Shown: in pieces, positions 1 through 6,295 of the stretch
How positions within the stretch are numbered: the first letter of the stretch is position 1
How the letters are laid out: every line of letters begins with the position of its first letter
NCBI GenBank assembly: GCA_021463315.1
Contig: JAJTXO010000135.1
Location: 1 to 8,354, forward strand
Direction: 5' to 3'
DNA length: 8,354 nt
Source of the DNA: Caldilineales bacterium
GTDB taxonomy: Bacteria > Chloroflexota > Anaerolineae > JAAEKA01
The notes under the pieces: model-generated
What the model was told of the DNA's origin: nothing
Databases searched by the model: none
Seen by the model: only the letters and a program-made list of their open reading frames with translations
Program-made: the position numbers and the translations under genes

Positions 1-1
1 G

Positions 2-1231
2 CCGATGCGCGACATCGTCAACATCGGCATCGGCGGGTCGGATCTGGGACCGAAGATGGTGTGCGAGGCGCTGCGGCCCTACGGCCAGGCCAACCTGCGC
101 ATGCACTTCGTCTCCAACGTGGACAGCACCGATCTGGTCGAGACGCTCAGGGTGGTCGATCCAGAGACCACCCTCTTCCTGATCGCCTCCAAGACCTTCA
201 CCACGCAGGAGACTATGGCCAACGCGCACTCGGCGCGGCGTTGGTTCCTGGCCGCGGCCCAGGACGAGGCCGCTGTGGCCAGGCATTTCGTGGCCATGTC
301 CACCAACGCCCAGGCGGTGGCAGCCTTCGGCATCGACACGGCCAACATGTTCGAGTTCTGGGACTGGGTGGGCGGCCGCTACTCGCTCTGGTCGGCCGTG
401 GGCCTCTCCATCGCGCTCTTCGTGGGCATGGACCACTTCGAGGCGCTGCTGAGCGGCGCGCATCAGGTGGACGAGCACTTCCGCCGCACCCCGCTGGAGC
501 AGAACGCGCCGGTGATCATGGGGCTGCTGGGGCTGTGGTACAACAACTTCTTCGACGCCCAGTCCCACGCGATCCTGCCCTATGACCAATATCTGATGCA
601 TTTCGCCTCCTATTTCCAGCAGGGCGACATGGAGAGCAACGGCAAGCGCGTCACCCGCACCGGCGCGGCGGTGGACTACCAGACCGGCCCGGTGATCTGG
701 GGCCAGCCTGGCACCAACGGCCAGCACGCCTTCTATCAGTTGATCCACCAGGGCACCAAACTGATCCCTTGCGATTTTCTGGCCGCGGCGCAGAGCCAGA
801 ACCCGCTGGGCGAGCATCACACCCTGCTGCTTTCCAACTATTTCGCCCAGACCGAGGCGCTGATGAAGGGGCGCACCGCGGATGAGGCGCGGGCCGAGCT
901 GGTGAAAGAGGGCCACAGCGGGCCAGAGCTGGAGCTGTTGGTGGCCAGCAAGACCTTCCCCGGCAACCGGCCGACCAACTCCTTCCTCTATCCCCGGCTG
1001 ACCCCGCAGACCCTGGGCGCGTTGGTGGCGCTCTACGAACACAAGATCTTCACCCAGGGCGCGATCTGGCAGATCAACTCCTTCGATCAATGGGGAGTCG
1101 AGCTGGGCAAGCAACTGGCCAAGGCGATTCTGCCGGAGCTCGGCGACGACGCGCCGGTTCAGTCGCACGATTCGTCCACCAACGGGCTGATCAACCACTA
1201 CAAGCGCACGGCCGGCCGCGCGGCCGGCTGA
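2..1231 (+). CDS. pgi: Glucose-6-phosphate isomerase, N-terminus cut off by window edge
   Basis: Cytoplasmic enzyme interconverting glucose-6-phosphate and fructose-6-phosphate in glycolysis and gluconeogenesis. The reading frame is open from the first bases. The visible part corresponds to E. coli Pgi from about residue 146 of 549, so roughly 145 residues are missing upstream; the Met codon at position 5 is internal. Numbering from that Met, I see the IGIGGSDLGP sugar-phosphate site (7-16), the first family signature around VGGRYS (122-127, with the active-site Arg125), the catalytic base Glu210 in MESNGK, His241 in NGQHAF, and Lys369 in the second signature FDQWGVELGK. These match E. coli Glu355, His386 and Lys514 in order and spacing. 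The C-terminus (SHDSSTNGLINHYK) is typical. One small deviation: Gln234 stands where WGEPGTNG has Glu, but that Glu is not the catalytic base. Neighbour 1249-1446 starts 17 nt after the stop. Confidence 0.97.
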   Translation, partial: PMRDIVNIGIGGSDLGPKMVCEALRPYGQANLRMHFVSNVDSTDLVETLRVVDPETTLFLIASKTFTTQETMANAHSARRWFLAAAQDEAAVARHFVAMSTNAQAVAAFGIDTANMFEFWDWVGGRYSLWSAVGLSIALFVGMDHFEALLSGAHQVDEHFRRTPLEQNAPVIMGLLGLWYNNFFDAQSHAILPYDQYLMHFASYFQQGDMESNGKRVTRTGAAVDYQTGPVIWGQPGTNGQHAFYQLIHQGTKLIPCDFLAAAQSQNPLGEHHTLLLSNYFAQTEALMKGRTADEARAELVKEGHSGPELELLVASKTFPGNRPTNSFLYPRLTPQTLGALVALYEHKIFTQGAIWQINSFDQWGVELGKQLAKAILPELGDDAPVQSHDSSTNGLINHYKRTAGRAAG

Positions 1232-1248
1232 GCGCGGCCGCGCTGGCC

Positions 1249-1446
1249 ATGCTTCGCAGCCAACTGATCGAGCAGAAGCAGCAGGTCATCGCCCAAATCC
1301 AGCGCGCCCGGCGAGAGCTGGAGCGGCTGCGCGGGCAGGCTGACCGGCGCAGCCAGCAGCGCGTCCAGCAGTTGGAAGCCCAACTGGACCGACTGATGGC
1401 TGAGGAACACCGGCTGCGCCTGGAAATCGACCGCGCGCGCGACTGA
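1249..1446 (+). CDS. Small coiled-coil protein, function unknown
   Basis: Predicted 65-residue protein of no recognised family. Almost the whole chain is Arg/Glu/Gln/Leu-rich heptad-like sequence (LIEQKQQVIAQIQ, then RRELERLRGQ, then LEAQLDRLMAEEHRLRLEI), so a single long amphipathic helix or coiled coil is expected. There is no signal peptide, membrane segment or cysteine. The ATG at 1249 is the first in this frame after the pgi stop; the frame is open further upstream, but only inside pgi. No convincing Shine-Dalgarno precedes it, so translation may depend on readthrough from pgi, or the frame may be non-coding. It stops 5 nt before the 1452-1535 inverted repeat. The periodic composition supports a real protein more than chance does, but confidence is moderate. 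Confidence 0.5.
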   Translation: MLRSQLIEQKQQVIAQIQRARRELERLRGQADRRSQQRVQQLEAQLDRLMAEEHRLRLEIDRARD

Positions 1447-1451
1447 GGTAC

Positions 1452-1535
1452 AGACTTCGGAAGTGGCCGAACGTCGGAGAGAGCCAATCCCGGCGGCTGC
1501 CGGCTCTGGTCTGGAGGCGGCCACTTCCGAAGTCT
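1452..1535. repeat. 18-bp perfect inverted repeat carrying two ACTTCNGAAGT palindromes
   Basis: Bases 1452-1469 (AGACTTCGGAAGTGGCCG) are the exact reverse complement of 1518-1535, with 48 nt between the arms. Each arm contains the 11-mer ACTTC-N-GAAGT (cores 1454-1464 and 1523-1533), which recurs around glnA. The loop holds smaller possible hairpins (AGAGCC at 1480-1485 with GGCTCT at 1502-1507, or CCGGC with GCCGG at 1490-1503). The element fills the gap between the coiled-coil gene and the ABC exporter, ending 10 nt before the exporter's Shine-Dalgarno. It could be a REP-like or MITE-like repeat, a cruciform, or an RNA stem in the leader. No T-run follows, so it is a poor intrinsic terminator. 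Confidence 0.9.
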
Positions 1536-1544
1536 TTTGGTGCG

Positions 1545-1551
1545 AAAGGAG
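1545..1551 (+). promoter_or_regulatory. Ribosome binding site deciding the ABC exporter start
   Basis: AAAGGAG lies 11 nt before the ATG at 1563 but only 2 nt before the in-frame GTG at 1554. This makes 1563 the likelier start. An out-of-frame ATG at 1552 is also too close. Confidence 0.6.
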
Positions 1552-1562
1552 ATGTGAACATC

Positions 1563-3515
1563 ATGCATGGCGGCGGTTGGTGGAGCTATATCAGCCATGA
1601 TCCCGCAGGCAGCAAGCCGCGCATCGACCGCGCCCTGCTGCGTCGTGTGCTGACCTACGCCCGGCCCTACTGGTGGATGGTGGGCCTGGTGATGGTGGCC
1701 ATCGTCGCCATCTCGCTGGTGGAGCTGCTGCCGCCGCTGATCCTGCGCCAGTTGATCGACGTCACCCTGCCGAACAAGGACCTGCGCCAGCTCAACTGGC
1801 TGGCGCTGGCGCTGCTGGCCATTCCGGTGCTCAGCGGCCTGATCGACGTGGGGCAGCGCTATCTGAGCGCCCGGGTCGGCGAGGGGATCATCTTCGACCT
1901 GCGCCAGCAGATGTACGAGCATCTGTCGGCCATGGCTCTACGCTTCTTCACCCACACCAAGTCGGGGGAGATCATCTCGCGCTTCAACAACGACGTGGTG
2001 GGCGCGCAGAATGCCATCACCGGCACCATCCCCACCATCGTGGTCAACGTGGTGACGGTGGTTTCCACCCTGGCGATCATGATCTCCATCGACTGGCGGC
2101 TGGCGCTGTTGTCGGTGGCGGTGGTTCCGCTCTTCATCCTGCCAGCCAAGCGGGTGGCCGGCGTGCTGCGGTCCATTCGCCGCCAGGCCATGGAGGCCAA
2201 CGCCGAGCAGAGCAACATCATCACCGAGACGCTGGGCATCAACGGCGCGCTGTTGGTCAAGACCTTTGGCCGCCAAAGCCAGGAAGAGGCCCGCTTCCGC
2301 GAGGTCAACGCCGAGGTGCGCGATCTGGGCATTCGGCGCGCGCTGGTTGGCCGCTGGTTCTTCATGGGGCTCAGCCTGTCGGCGGCCGTGGGCACCGCGC
2401 TGATCTACTGGGTGGGTGGCCGCATGGTGTTGGCCGACGCGCTGACCATCGGCACCATCGTGGCCTTTGCGGCCTATCTGGGCCGGCTCTATGGGCCGAT
2501 CTCCTCGCTGTCCAACATCCAGGTCGAATTCGCCCAGTCTATGGTCAGCTTCGAGCGGGTCTTTCTCTATCTCGACATGTCCGCGGAGATCCAGGATCGG
2601 CCGGACGCGCGGACGCTGAAGCAGGTGGCCGGGCATATTCGCTTCGACGAGGTGTGGTTCAGCTATCTGAGCGACGCGGAGCGCAGCCAGAGCGAGGCCG
2701 GGCAGGCTGAGCAGCCGGCCGCGGGGCCCACCGCGCCGGTGGCCCAGCCCATGGTAGCCGCGGCCGGCGGGCCAGCAGAGGACGCGGCTGCGGCCGGGCT
2801 GGCGCCGATGGCCACGCGCGCCTGGGCGCTGCGCCAGTTCAGCGCCGAGATCCTGCCCGGCCAGTTGGTGGCGCTGGTGGGACGCAGCGGCGCGGGCAAG
2901 ACCACCGTCACCTACCTGCTGCCGCGGCTGTATGATGTCAACCGGGGGGCGATCACCCTCGATGGCCACGATCTGCGCGCGGTGACGCAGCAGTCGCTGG
3001 CCGAGCAGATCGGCATCGTCATGCAGGAGACCTACCTGTTTCACGATACGATCCGCAAGAACCTGCTCTATGCCCGCCCGCAGGCCAGCGAGGCTGAGAT
3101 GATCGCGGCCGCGCAGGCTGCCAGCATCCACGATTTCATCGTCAAGCTGCCGGCCGGCTACGACACGGTGGTGGGGGAGCGGGGCTATCGGCTGAGCGGC
3201 GGCGAAAAGCAGCGGCTGGCCATCGCGCGGGTGATTCTCAAGGACCCGCGCGTGCTGATTCTGGACGAGGCCACCGCGCACCTGGATTCGGAGAACGAGG
3301 CGCTGATCCAGGCTGCGCTGGAGCCGCTCTTCCGCGGCCGCACCAGCGTGGTGATCGCCCATCGTCTCTCCACCATTCTGGCCGCCGACGCGATTTTGGT
3401 GTTGGACGAGGGCCGCCTGGTGGAGAGCGGCTCGCATGAGGAGCTGCTGGCGCTGGGGGGGCTGTATGCCCATCTGTACGAGACGCAGTTCCGGTCGGGC
3501 GGCGGCGATGGTTGA
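1563..3515 (+). CDS. ABC exporter half-transporter (fused TMD-NBD) with an NBD insert
   Basis: 650-residue type I ABC exporter of the MsbA/BmrA-like layout, expected in the inner membrane as a homo- or heterodimer; substrate unknown. The N-terminal MHGGGWWSYI is followed by a six-helix transmembrane domain (about residues 36-330), with clear hydrophobic stretches beginning at YWWMVGLVMVAIVAI and LNWLALALLAIPVL and at the WFFMGLSLSAAVG region near 265. The NBD runs from about 360 to 645: A-loop region FSYL (366-369), Walker A GRSGAGKTT (440-448), Q-loop Gln488, signature LSGGEKQ (544-550), Walker B VLILDE (564-569, catalytic Glu569), D-loop AHLD, H-switch His600. All catalytic motifs are intact. 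Unusual: about 50 Ala/Pro/Gly/Glu-rich residues (370-420) separate the A-loop strand from the next strand (WALRQFSAEI), where a few residues are normal. No partner exporter gene is adjacent. Confidence 0.95.
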   Translation: MHGGGWWSYISHDPAGSKPRIDRALLRRVLTYARPYWWMVGLVMVAIVAISLVELLPPLILRQLIDVTLPNKDLRQLNWLALALLAIPVLSGLIDVGQRYLSARVGEGIIFDLRQQMYEHLSAMALRFFTHTKSGEIISRFNNDVVGAQNAITGTIPTIVVNVVTVVSTLAIMISIDWRLALLSVAVVPLFILPAKRVAGVLRSIRRQAMEANAEQSNIITETLGINGALLVKTFGRQSQEEARFREVNAEVRDLGIRRALVGRWFFMGLSLSAAVGTALIYWVGGRMVLADALTIGTIVAFAAYLGRLYGPISSLSNIQVEFAQSMVSFERVFLYLDMSAEIQDRPDARTLKQVAGHIRFDEVWFSYLSDAERSQSEAGQAEQPAAGPTAPVAQPMVAAAGGPAEDAAAAGLAPMATRAWALRQFSAEILPGQLVALVGRSGAGKTTVTYLLPRLYDVNRGAITLDGHDLRAVTQQSLAEQIGIVMQETYLFHDTIRKNLLYARPQASEAEMIAAAQAASIHDFIVKLPAGYDTVVGERGYRLSGGEKQRLAIARVILKDPRVLILDEATAHLDSENEALIQAALEPLFRGRTSVVIAHRLSTILAADAILVLDEGRLVESGSHEELLALGGLYAHLYETQFRSGGGDG

Positions 3516-3540
3516 GGCGGACGGAAGGGGAGTGGGGAGT

Positions 3541-3568
3541 GGAGAATGGAGAATGGAGAATGGAGAAT
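3541..3568. repeat. Four exact tandem copies of GGAGAAT
   Basis: Seven-base units at 3541, 3548, 3555 and 3562, flanked by related G-rich sequence (GGGGAGTGGGGAGT before, GGGGAGC after). It begins 25 nt after the ABC exporter stop. A simple-sequence tract of this kind is prone to slippage. No gene spans it. Confidence 0.9.
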
Positions 3569-3570
3569 GG

Positions 3571-3750
3571 GGAGCTTTCGTCCGCCCTGTCACCCTGAGG
3601 CTGGTAGAACGACGCCCCCCAAGTGCGGCCCATCGTCCGGGCTGAGGAGCCTTCGTCCGCCCTGTCACCCTGAGGCTGGTAGAACGACGCCCCCCAAGTG
3701 CGGTCCATCGTCCGGGCTGAGGAGCTTTCGTCCGGCCTGTCACCCTGAGG
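3571..3750. repeat. 75-bp tandem repeat, two full units plus a partial third
   Basis: Unit 1 is 3571-3645 and unit 2 is 3646-3720, with only two differences (T/C in GGAGCyTTCG and C/T in GCGGyCCATC). A third unit starts at 3721 with GGAGCTTTCG and follows the pattern to CACCCTGAGG at about 3750. It then diverges into GCCGCCGAAGGGTCTCGGCG. Because 75 is a multiple of three, the frames stay open through the array on both strands. The resulting translations are periodic and I do not regard them as genes. The units contain CACCCTGAGG, a string resembling a CCCTGAG...GAAGGGTCT interspersed repeat I associate with many bacterial genomes; that last point is from memory. Confidence 0.9.
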
Positions 3751-3819
3751 GCCGCCGAAGGGTCTCGGCGTGATGGCTCGGTCGGCCCCTGTGGGATGCT
3801 GCGCAAAGACTGCCCACAG
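3742..3819. other. Gene-free stretch with weak hairpins
   Basis: Between the tandem array and the promoter at 3853 no coding frame is credible. I see ACCCT (3742-3746) able to pair with AGGGT (3759-3763), and CTGTGGG (3789-3795) able to pair with CCCACAG (3813-3819) over a 17-nt loop. Neither is followed by a T-run, so termination of the ABC exporter transcript here is possible but not shown. Confidence 0.3.
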
Positions 3820-3852
3820 CAGGAAAACCCTGGCGCGCATGATGGGGCAAAG

Positions 3853-3881
3853 TTGCTGAGTGTTGTAGGTTGTGTTATGAT
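3853..3881 (+). promoter_or_regulatory. Probable extended -10 promoter of the three-gene module
   Basis: The -10 box TATGAT (3876-3881) matches the TATAAT consensus at five of six positions and carries the extended TG motif at 3873-3874. A weak -35, TTGCTG (3853-3858), lies 17 bp upstream. The surroundings are less GC-rich than the genes. The predicted transcription start near 3888 gives a leader of about 39 nt to the ATG at 3927. Confidence 0.5.
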
Positions 3882-3887
3882 CTGCCT

Positions 3888-3904
3888 GCCCGGCTTGGCC
3901 GGGC
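3888..3904 (+). promoter_or_regulatory. 7-bp hairpin at the predicted mRNA 5' end
   Basis: GCCCGGC, a TTG loop, and GCCGGGC form a perfect stem directly at the start predicted from the -10 box. A 5'-terminal stem could protect the transcript from decay. It lies 10 nt before the Shine-Dalgarno GGAG (3915-3918). There is no T-run, so it is not an ordinary terminator. Confidence 0.5.
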
Positions 3905-3926
3905 GCATTCACTTGGAGAGACAGGA

Positions 3927-4652
3927 ATGCCCCCCAACGGCTCGCCCAAACGCAAACATTTCGACGACATCTTTCCCGACGAGCTCGTCGGCGGTGAGAC
4001 GCGCTTTCAGCCGCTCAACTCGGGCTATGTGGGCTTCGAGATGGTGGTTGGCGCGCTGATCAGCGCGGCCAGCGAGGCTCGGCTGCGGCTGTTCGAGGCA
4101 GCCAGCACGCTGGACACCACCACGCTGGAGCGCCGCTTCAGCGCGTCCTGTGTGCCGCAGGAGTGGCATCACCCGGTCGAGCTATGGGCCGAGATCAGCT
4201 TCTACTGGCCAGCCGAGTACACCGCGCTCAGCCTGTACGGCGATGAGGTGATCTGCGACATGTATCACGCCGAAAACGTGCCCTGTCGCCACCAAAATCT
4301 GCCGGCCAGCCTGTTCACCGAGCTGGAGGTGGAGTATCTGCTGCCCTTCGAGTTCGTGCGACGGCTGGACAGCGACGAGGGGATCGAGCGCACCGCGCGC
4401 CGCATTCGCCAGCTTTTCACCGATGTGGTCGAGCATGACAACATCGTCGGGGTGGAGGCCAAGGCGCTGTTCACCGGCGACGACCTGCAGCTCTCCAGCA
4501 TCAAGGCGGGGCATCTCTGGGTGTTGGACGAGGAATTGAGCGATTTCACCCTGTTGCGCGGCGCGTTTGCAGAGGTCGGCGAGGAGATCCGGACGGTGCT
4601 GCTGCGCTTCCATCAGGAATTCGCCAGTAAACAGGACAAGCTCGATGAGTAA
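3927..4652 (+). CDS. Uncharacterised 241-residue protein upstream of an M23 protein
   Basis: I do not recognise the family. The start at 3927 is set by GGAG at 3915-3918, 8 nt upstream, and by the promoter before it; the open frame extends upstream to 3870 but that part would lie in the promoter and leader hairpin. The protein has a basic, polar N-terminus (MPPNGSPKRKHFDD), a predicted helix around 38-60, and a mixed helix/strand middle (ELWAEISFYWPAEYTALSLY). It contains a few Cys and His residues (Cys75 in SASCVPQEWHH, plus DEVICDMYH and NVPCRHQN) and an acidic helical C-terminus ending KQDKLDE. There is no signal peptide or transmembrane segment, so it is probably cytoplasmic. The stop overlaps the next gene by 8 nt (ATGAGTAA), suggesting translational coupling and a shared function with the M23 protein. 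Confidence 0.85.
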   Translation: MPPNGSPKRKHFDDIFPDELVGGETRFQPLNSGYVGFEMVVGALISAASEARLRLFEAASTLDTTTLERRFSASCVPQEWHHPVELWAEISFYWPAEYTALSLYGDEVICDMYHAENVPCRHQNLPASLFTELEVEYLLPFEFVRRLDSDEGIERTARRIRQLFTDVVEHDNIVGVEAKALFTGDDLQLSSIKAGHLWVLDEELSDFTLLRGAFAEVGEEIRTVLLRFHQEFASKQDKLDE

Positions 4653-5655
4653 TGCGGAGATGCGCCTGGAGGCGCGGCCGGCGCACGTCTATGTTGGGCT
4701 CTACGATCGGCTGCCTCATCCTGGCTTGGGCCCGGTGCAGGAATTTGTCTTCGATATCGGCCTCTCGGCCACCCGGCCGGTGGTGTTGACCGATATCGTC
4801 TGGCGAGTCTACGATCGCAACGACCACGTGGTCCTGGTGCGGCAGCGCCTGGGCCAGGCCGCCATGCACGAGTTGACGCTGGGGCAGTATGGCGTGGCGC
4901 CGGGCATGAATCTGGTCATCCCGCGCTGCTATTTCCTGGAGCAGGGCGCGATTCCTTTGAGCCATGTGCGGGTCAGCGCGGCCGGCTACGACTATGAGAC
5001 CCAGGCCGCGGTGACGGCTGTGCTGGAGGTTCCGCTGGTCTATCATCAGCAGCGGGCCAAGCTGCGGCTGCCCATGGCCGACGGCGCCTGGTGGGCCATC
5101 ACCGGCAACGATTGGTCGTCGATGCACAAGGCCGATCCGGTCAGTTGGTCCTTTGCCTATGATTTCGTGCGTCTGGGGCCAGATGGGCAGACCTTCGCGG
5201 GCCGCGGGCTGAACAACGAGGATCACTACTGCTTTGGCCAGCCTGTGCTGGCTCCCGCGGGCGGCAAGATCGTGCAGGTGCGCGATGAGATGCCGGATCA
5301 GTTGCCTGGCCGGCCGCTGGACGCCAGCCAATTGGCCGGCAACGCGGTGCGCCTGGCGGGCAACGTGGTGGTCATCGGCCACGGCCGCGGCGAGTTCAGC
5401 TATCTGGCCCATTTGCAGGCCGGCAGCGTCCAGGTGCAGGTCGGCGATATGGTCAAGAAGGGCCAGCCGGTGGCGGCTGTCGGCAACTCCGGGCATTCGC
5501 CCGGCCCACACCTGCACTATCACTTCCAGGACGGCCCCAACTTGTTCGTCGATCGCGGCCTGCCGGTCATGTTCAGCGATTTCATGGCGGTGGGCGATCG
5601 CGTCCAGCAAGCCACCATCCCCTCGCGCATGATCGTCAGCCCGCGTCCCCGGTAG
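4645..5655 (+). CDS. M23 family (LytM-like) metallopeptidase-domain protein without signal peptide
   Basis: 336 residues. The C-terminal half is a LytM/M23 zinc peptidase fold: AYDF with Asp173 as a probable zinc ligand, His161 as a candidate first ligand, an APAGGKIVQV strand, YLAHLQAGSVQVQVGD followed by VKKGQPVAAVGNSG, and the HxH motif HLH (289-291) inside GHSPGPHLHYHF. M23 enzymes usually cut peptide cross-links in peptidoglycan. Residues 1-150 form a strand-rich domain I do not recognise. Two oddities: the N-terminus (MSNAEMRLEARP) is not a signal peptide, so the protein appears cytoplasmic or leaves by another route; and the first motif is H-x11-D rather than the common H-x3-D, so activity is uncertain. 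The start overlaps the preceding gene by 8 nt. No strong Shine-Dalgarno is seen, consistent with coupling. Confidence 0.85.
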   Translation: MSNAEMRLEARPAHVYVGLYDRLPHPGLGPVQEFVFDIGLSATRPVVLTDIVWRVYDRNDHVVLVRQRLGQAAMHELTLGQYGVAPGMNLVIPRCYFLEQGAIPLSHVRVSAAGYDYETQAAVTAVLEVPLVYHQQRAKLRLPMADGAWWAITGNDWSSMHKADPVSWSFAYDFVRLGPDGQTFAGRGLNNEDHYCFGQPVLAPAGGKIVQVRDEMPDQLPGRPLDASQLAGNAVRLAGNVVVIGHGRGEFSYLAHLQAGSVQVQVGDMVKKGQPVAAVGNSGHSPGPHLHYHFQDGPNLFVDRGLPVMFSDFMAVGDRVQQATIPSRMIVSPRPR

Positions 5656-5702
5656 GACGATCGCCAGATCGTCCAGCCAACGACGATCAGGGATGATCGT
5701 CG
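5655..5702 (+). promoter_or_regulatory. Two consecutive hairpins sharing GACGATC
   Basis: GGACGATC (5655-5662) pairs with GATCGTCC (5667-5674) over loop GCCA. CGACGATCA (5681-5689) pairs with TGATCGTCG (5694-5702) over loop GGGA. The first stem begins on the last base of the M23 stop codon. Both share GACGATC/GATCGTC, so they could also pair with each other. They are followed by CACAAAAAGATT, not a T-run. Possible roles are an attenuator or stabiliser between the M23 gene and the acidic-protein gene, or a repeated protein-binding site. Confidence 0.55.
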
Positions 5703-5728
5703 CACAAAAAGATTAGGAGAAAAACATC

Positions 5729-6199
5729 GTGATCGATAGCCCGAATGGCACCGAAGAGCTGATGGACGACCTGTCCGACGAGATCCTGTATACTGAACTG
5801 ACCGACGAAGCCTATGAGGAATTGGCCGTCTCCGAAGGCGCTGTGGTGATTGGCCTGGCTTTCTGGGACAGCTCGCTGGCCGATGAAATGGCCGACGAAA
5901 GCCCGGCGTCCGATCAGCGGGTCGTGATCGACCTGGATCTCTACCTGGACGACAACACCCTGCTGGAGCTGTACGGAGCCAGCCTGTTTGCGGCCGACAG
6001 CCAGGAGCCGTTGGTCGGGGTGAAGGCCATCGAGAACGCACTGGTCGATCTGGCCGACAGCGAAAGCGAGCTGAGCGAGGTGGCCCAGACAGAGGATGGC
6101 GCGCTGGCGCTGGTCTTCGCGGCCGCGGAGCAGCCCAAGCTGATCATCGCGGTGGGCGCCTGGGCAGTCAGCGAATGGGACGAGCTGCCTGAGGAGTGA
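5729..6199 (+). CDS. Strongly acidic 156-residue protein, function unknown
   Basis: Starts at GTG 5729, supported by AGGAG at 5715-5719 with 9-nt spacing; no ATG in frame is better placed. I count 40 Asp/Glu against 3 Arg/Lys, so the net charge is about -37. The first 30 residues are mostly acidic (EELMDDLSDEILYTELTDE). The rest alternates hydrophobic strand-like pieces (GAVVIGLAFW, QRVVIDLDLYL, ALALVFAAA, KLIIAVGAWAV) with acidic loops, which looks folded rather than disordered. There is no signal peptide, cysteine or known motif. It lies 73 nt after the M23 gene in the same direction, probably in the same operon with the hairpin pair between. A protein-interaction partner, ion binder or nucleic-acid mimic are all possible; nothing in the sequence decides. 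Confidence 0.85.
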   Translation: MIDSPNGTEELMDDLSDEILYTELTDEAYEELAVSEGAVVIGLAFWDSSLADEMADESPASDQRVVIDLDLYLDDNTLLELYGASLFAADSQEPLVGVKAIENALVDLADSESELSEVAQTEDGALALVFAAAEQPKLIIAVGAWAVSEWDELPEE

Positions 6200-6229
6200 T
6201 CTGCGGCAGCCATCTCAGCAACCATCAGG

Positions 6230-6285
6230 GTTACACCGGTGTAATCTTGCCCGACAGGAGCGAGGTTACACCGGTATTTTGTTAC
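6230..6285. promoter_or_regulatory. Operator-like palindrome pair upstream of glnA
   Basis: TTACACCGGTGTAA (6231-6244) is a perfect 14-bp palindrome. A second partial copy, GTTACACCGGTATTTT, begins at 6265, and a further GTTAC occurs at 6281-6285. Read as half-sites, the first is GTTAC-n6-GTAAT with 11 bp between half-site starts. This resembles the GTnAC-n6-GnAAC boxes bound by actinobacterial GlnR upstream of nitrogen genes. That link is inference; LacI- or TetR-type repressors also bind such palindromes. The pair lies about 200 bp before glnA, and would be about 120 bp closer without the inserted element at 6296-6406. Confidence 0.55.
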
Positions 6286-6295
6286 CGCTGCGGCG

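Noticed and set aside
701..730. Possible loss of the Pgi catalytic glutamate (WGQPGTNG instead of WGEPGTNG)
   Set aside because: Counting against the E. coli enzyme puts the catalytic Glu in MESNGK (present as Glu210), with His241 and Lys369 also present, so the Gln is a side substitution and the enzyme looks active.
3267..3290. Altered D-loop (AHLD instead of SALD) as a sign of a dead ABC site
   Set aside because: Variation at these two positions is common in exporters; Walker B glutamate, signature and H-switch are intact.
3546..3773. Small plus-strand protein over the tandem repeats
   Set aside because: The frame is open only because the repeat unit is a multiple of three; the product is repeated peptides with no start signal.
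3238..3912. Long minus-strand frames over the ABC exporter 3' end and the repeats
   Set aside because: They are antisense to a clear gene or read through 75-bp repeats, giving periodic low-complexity translations.
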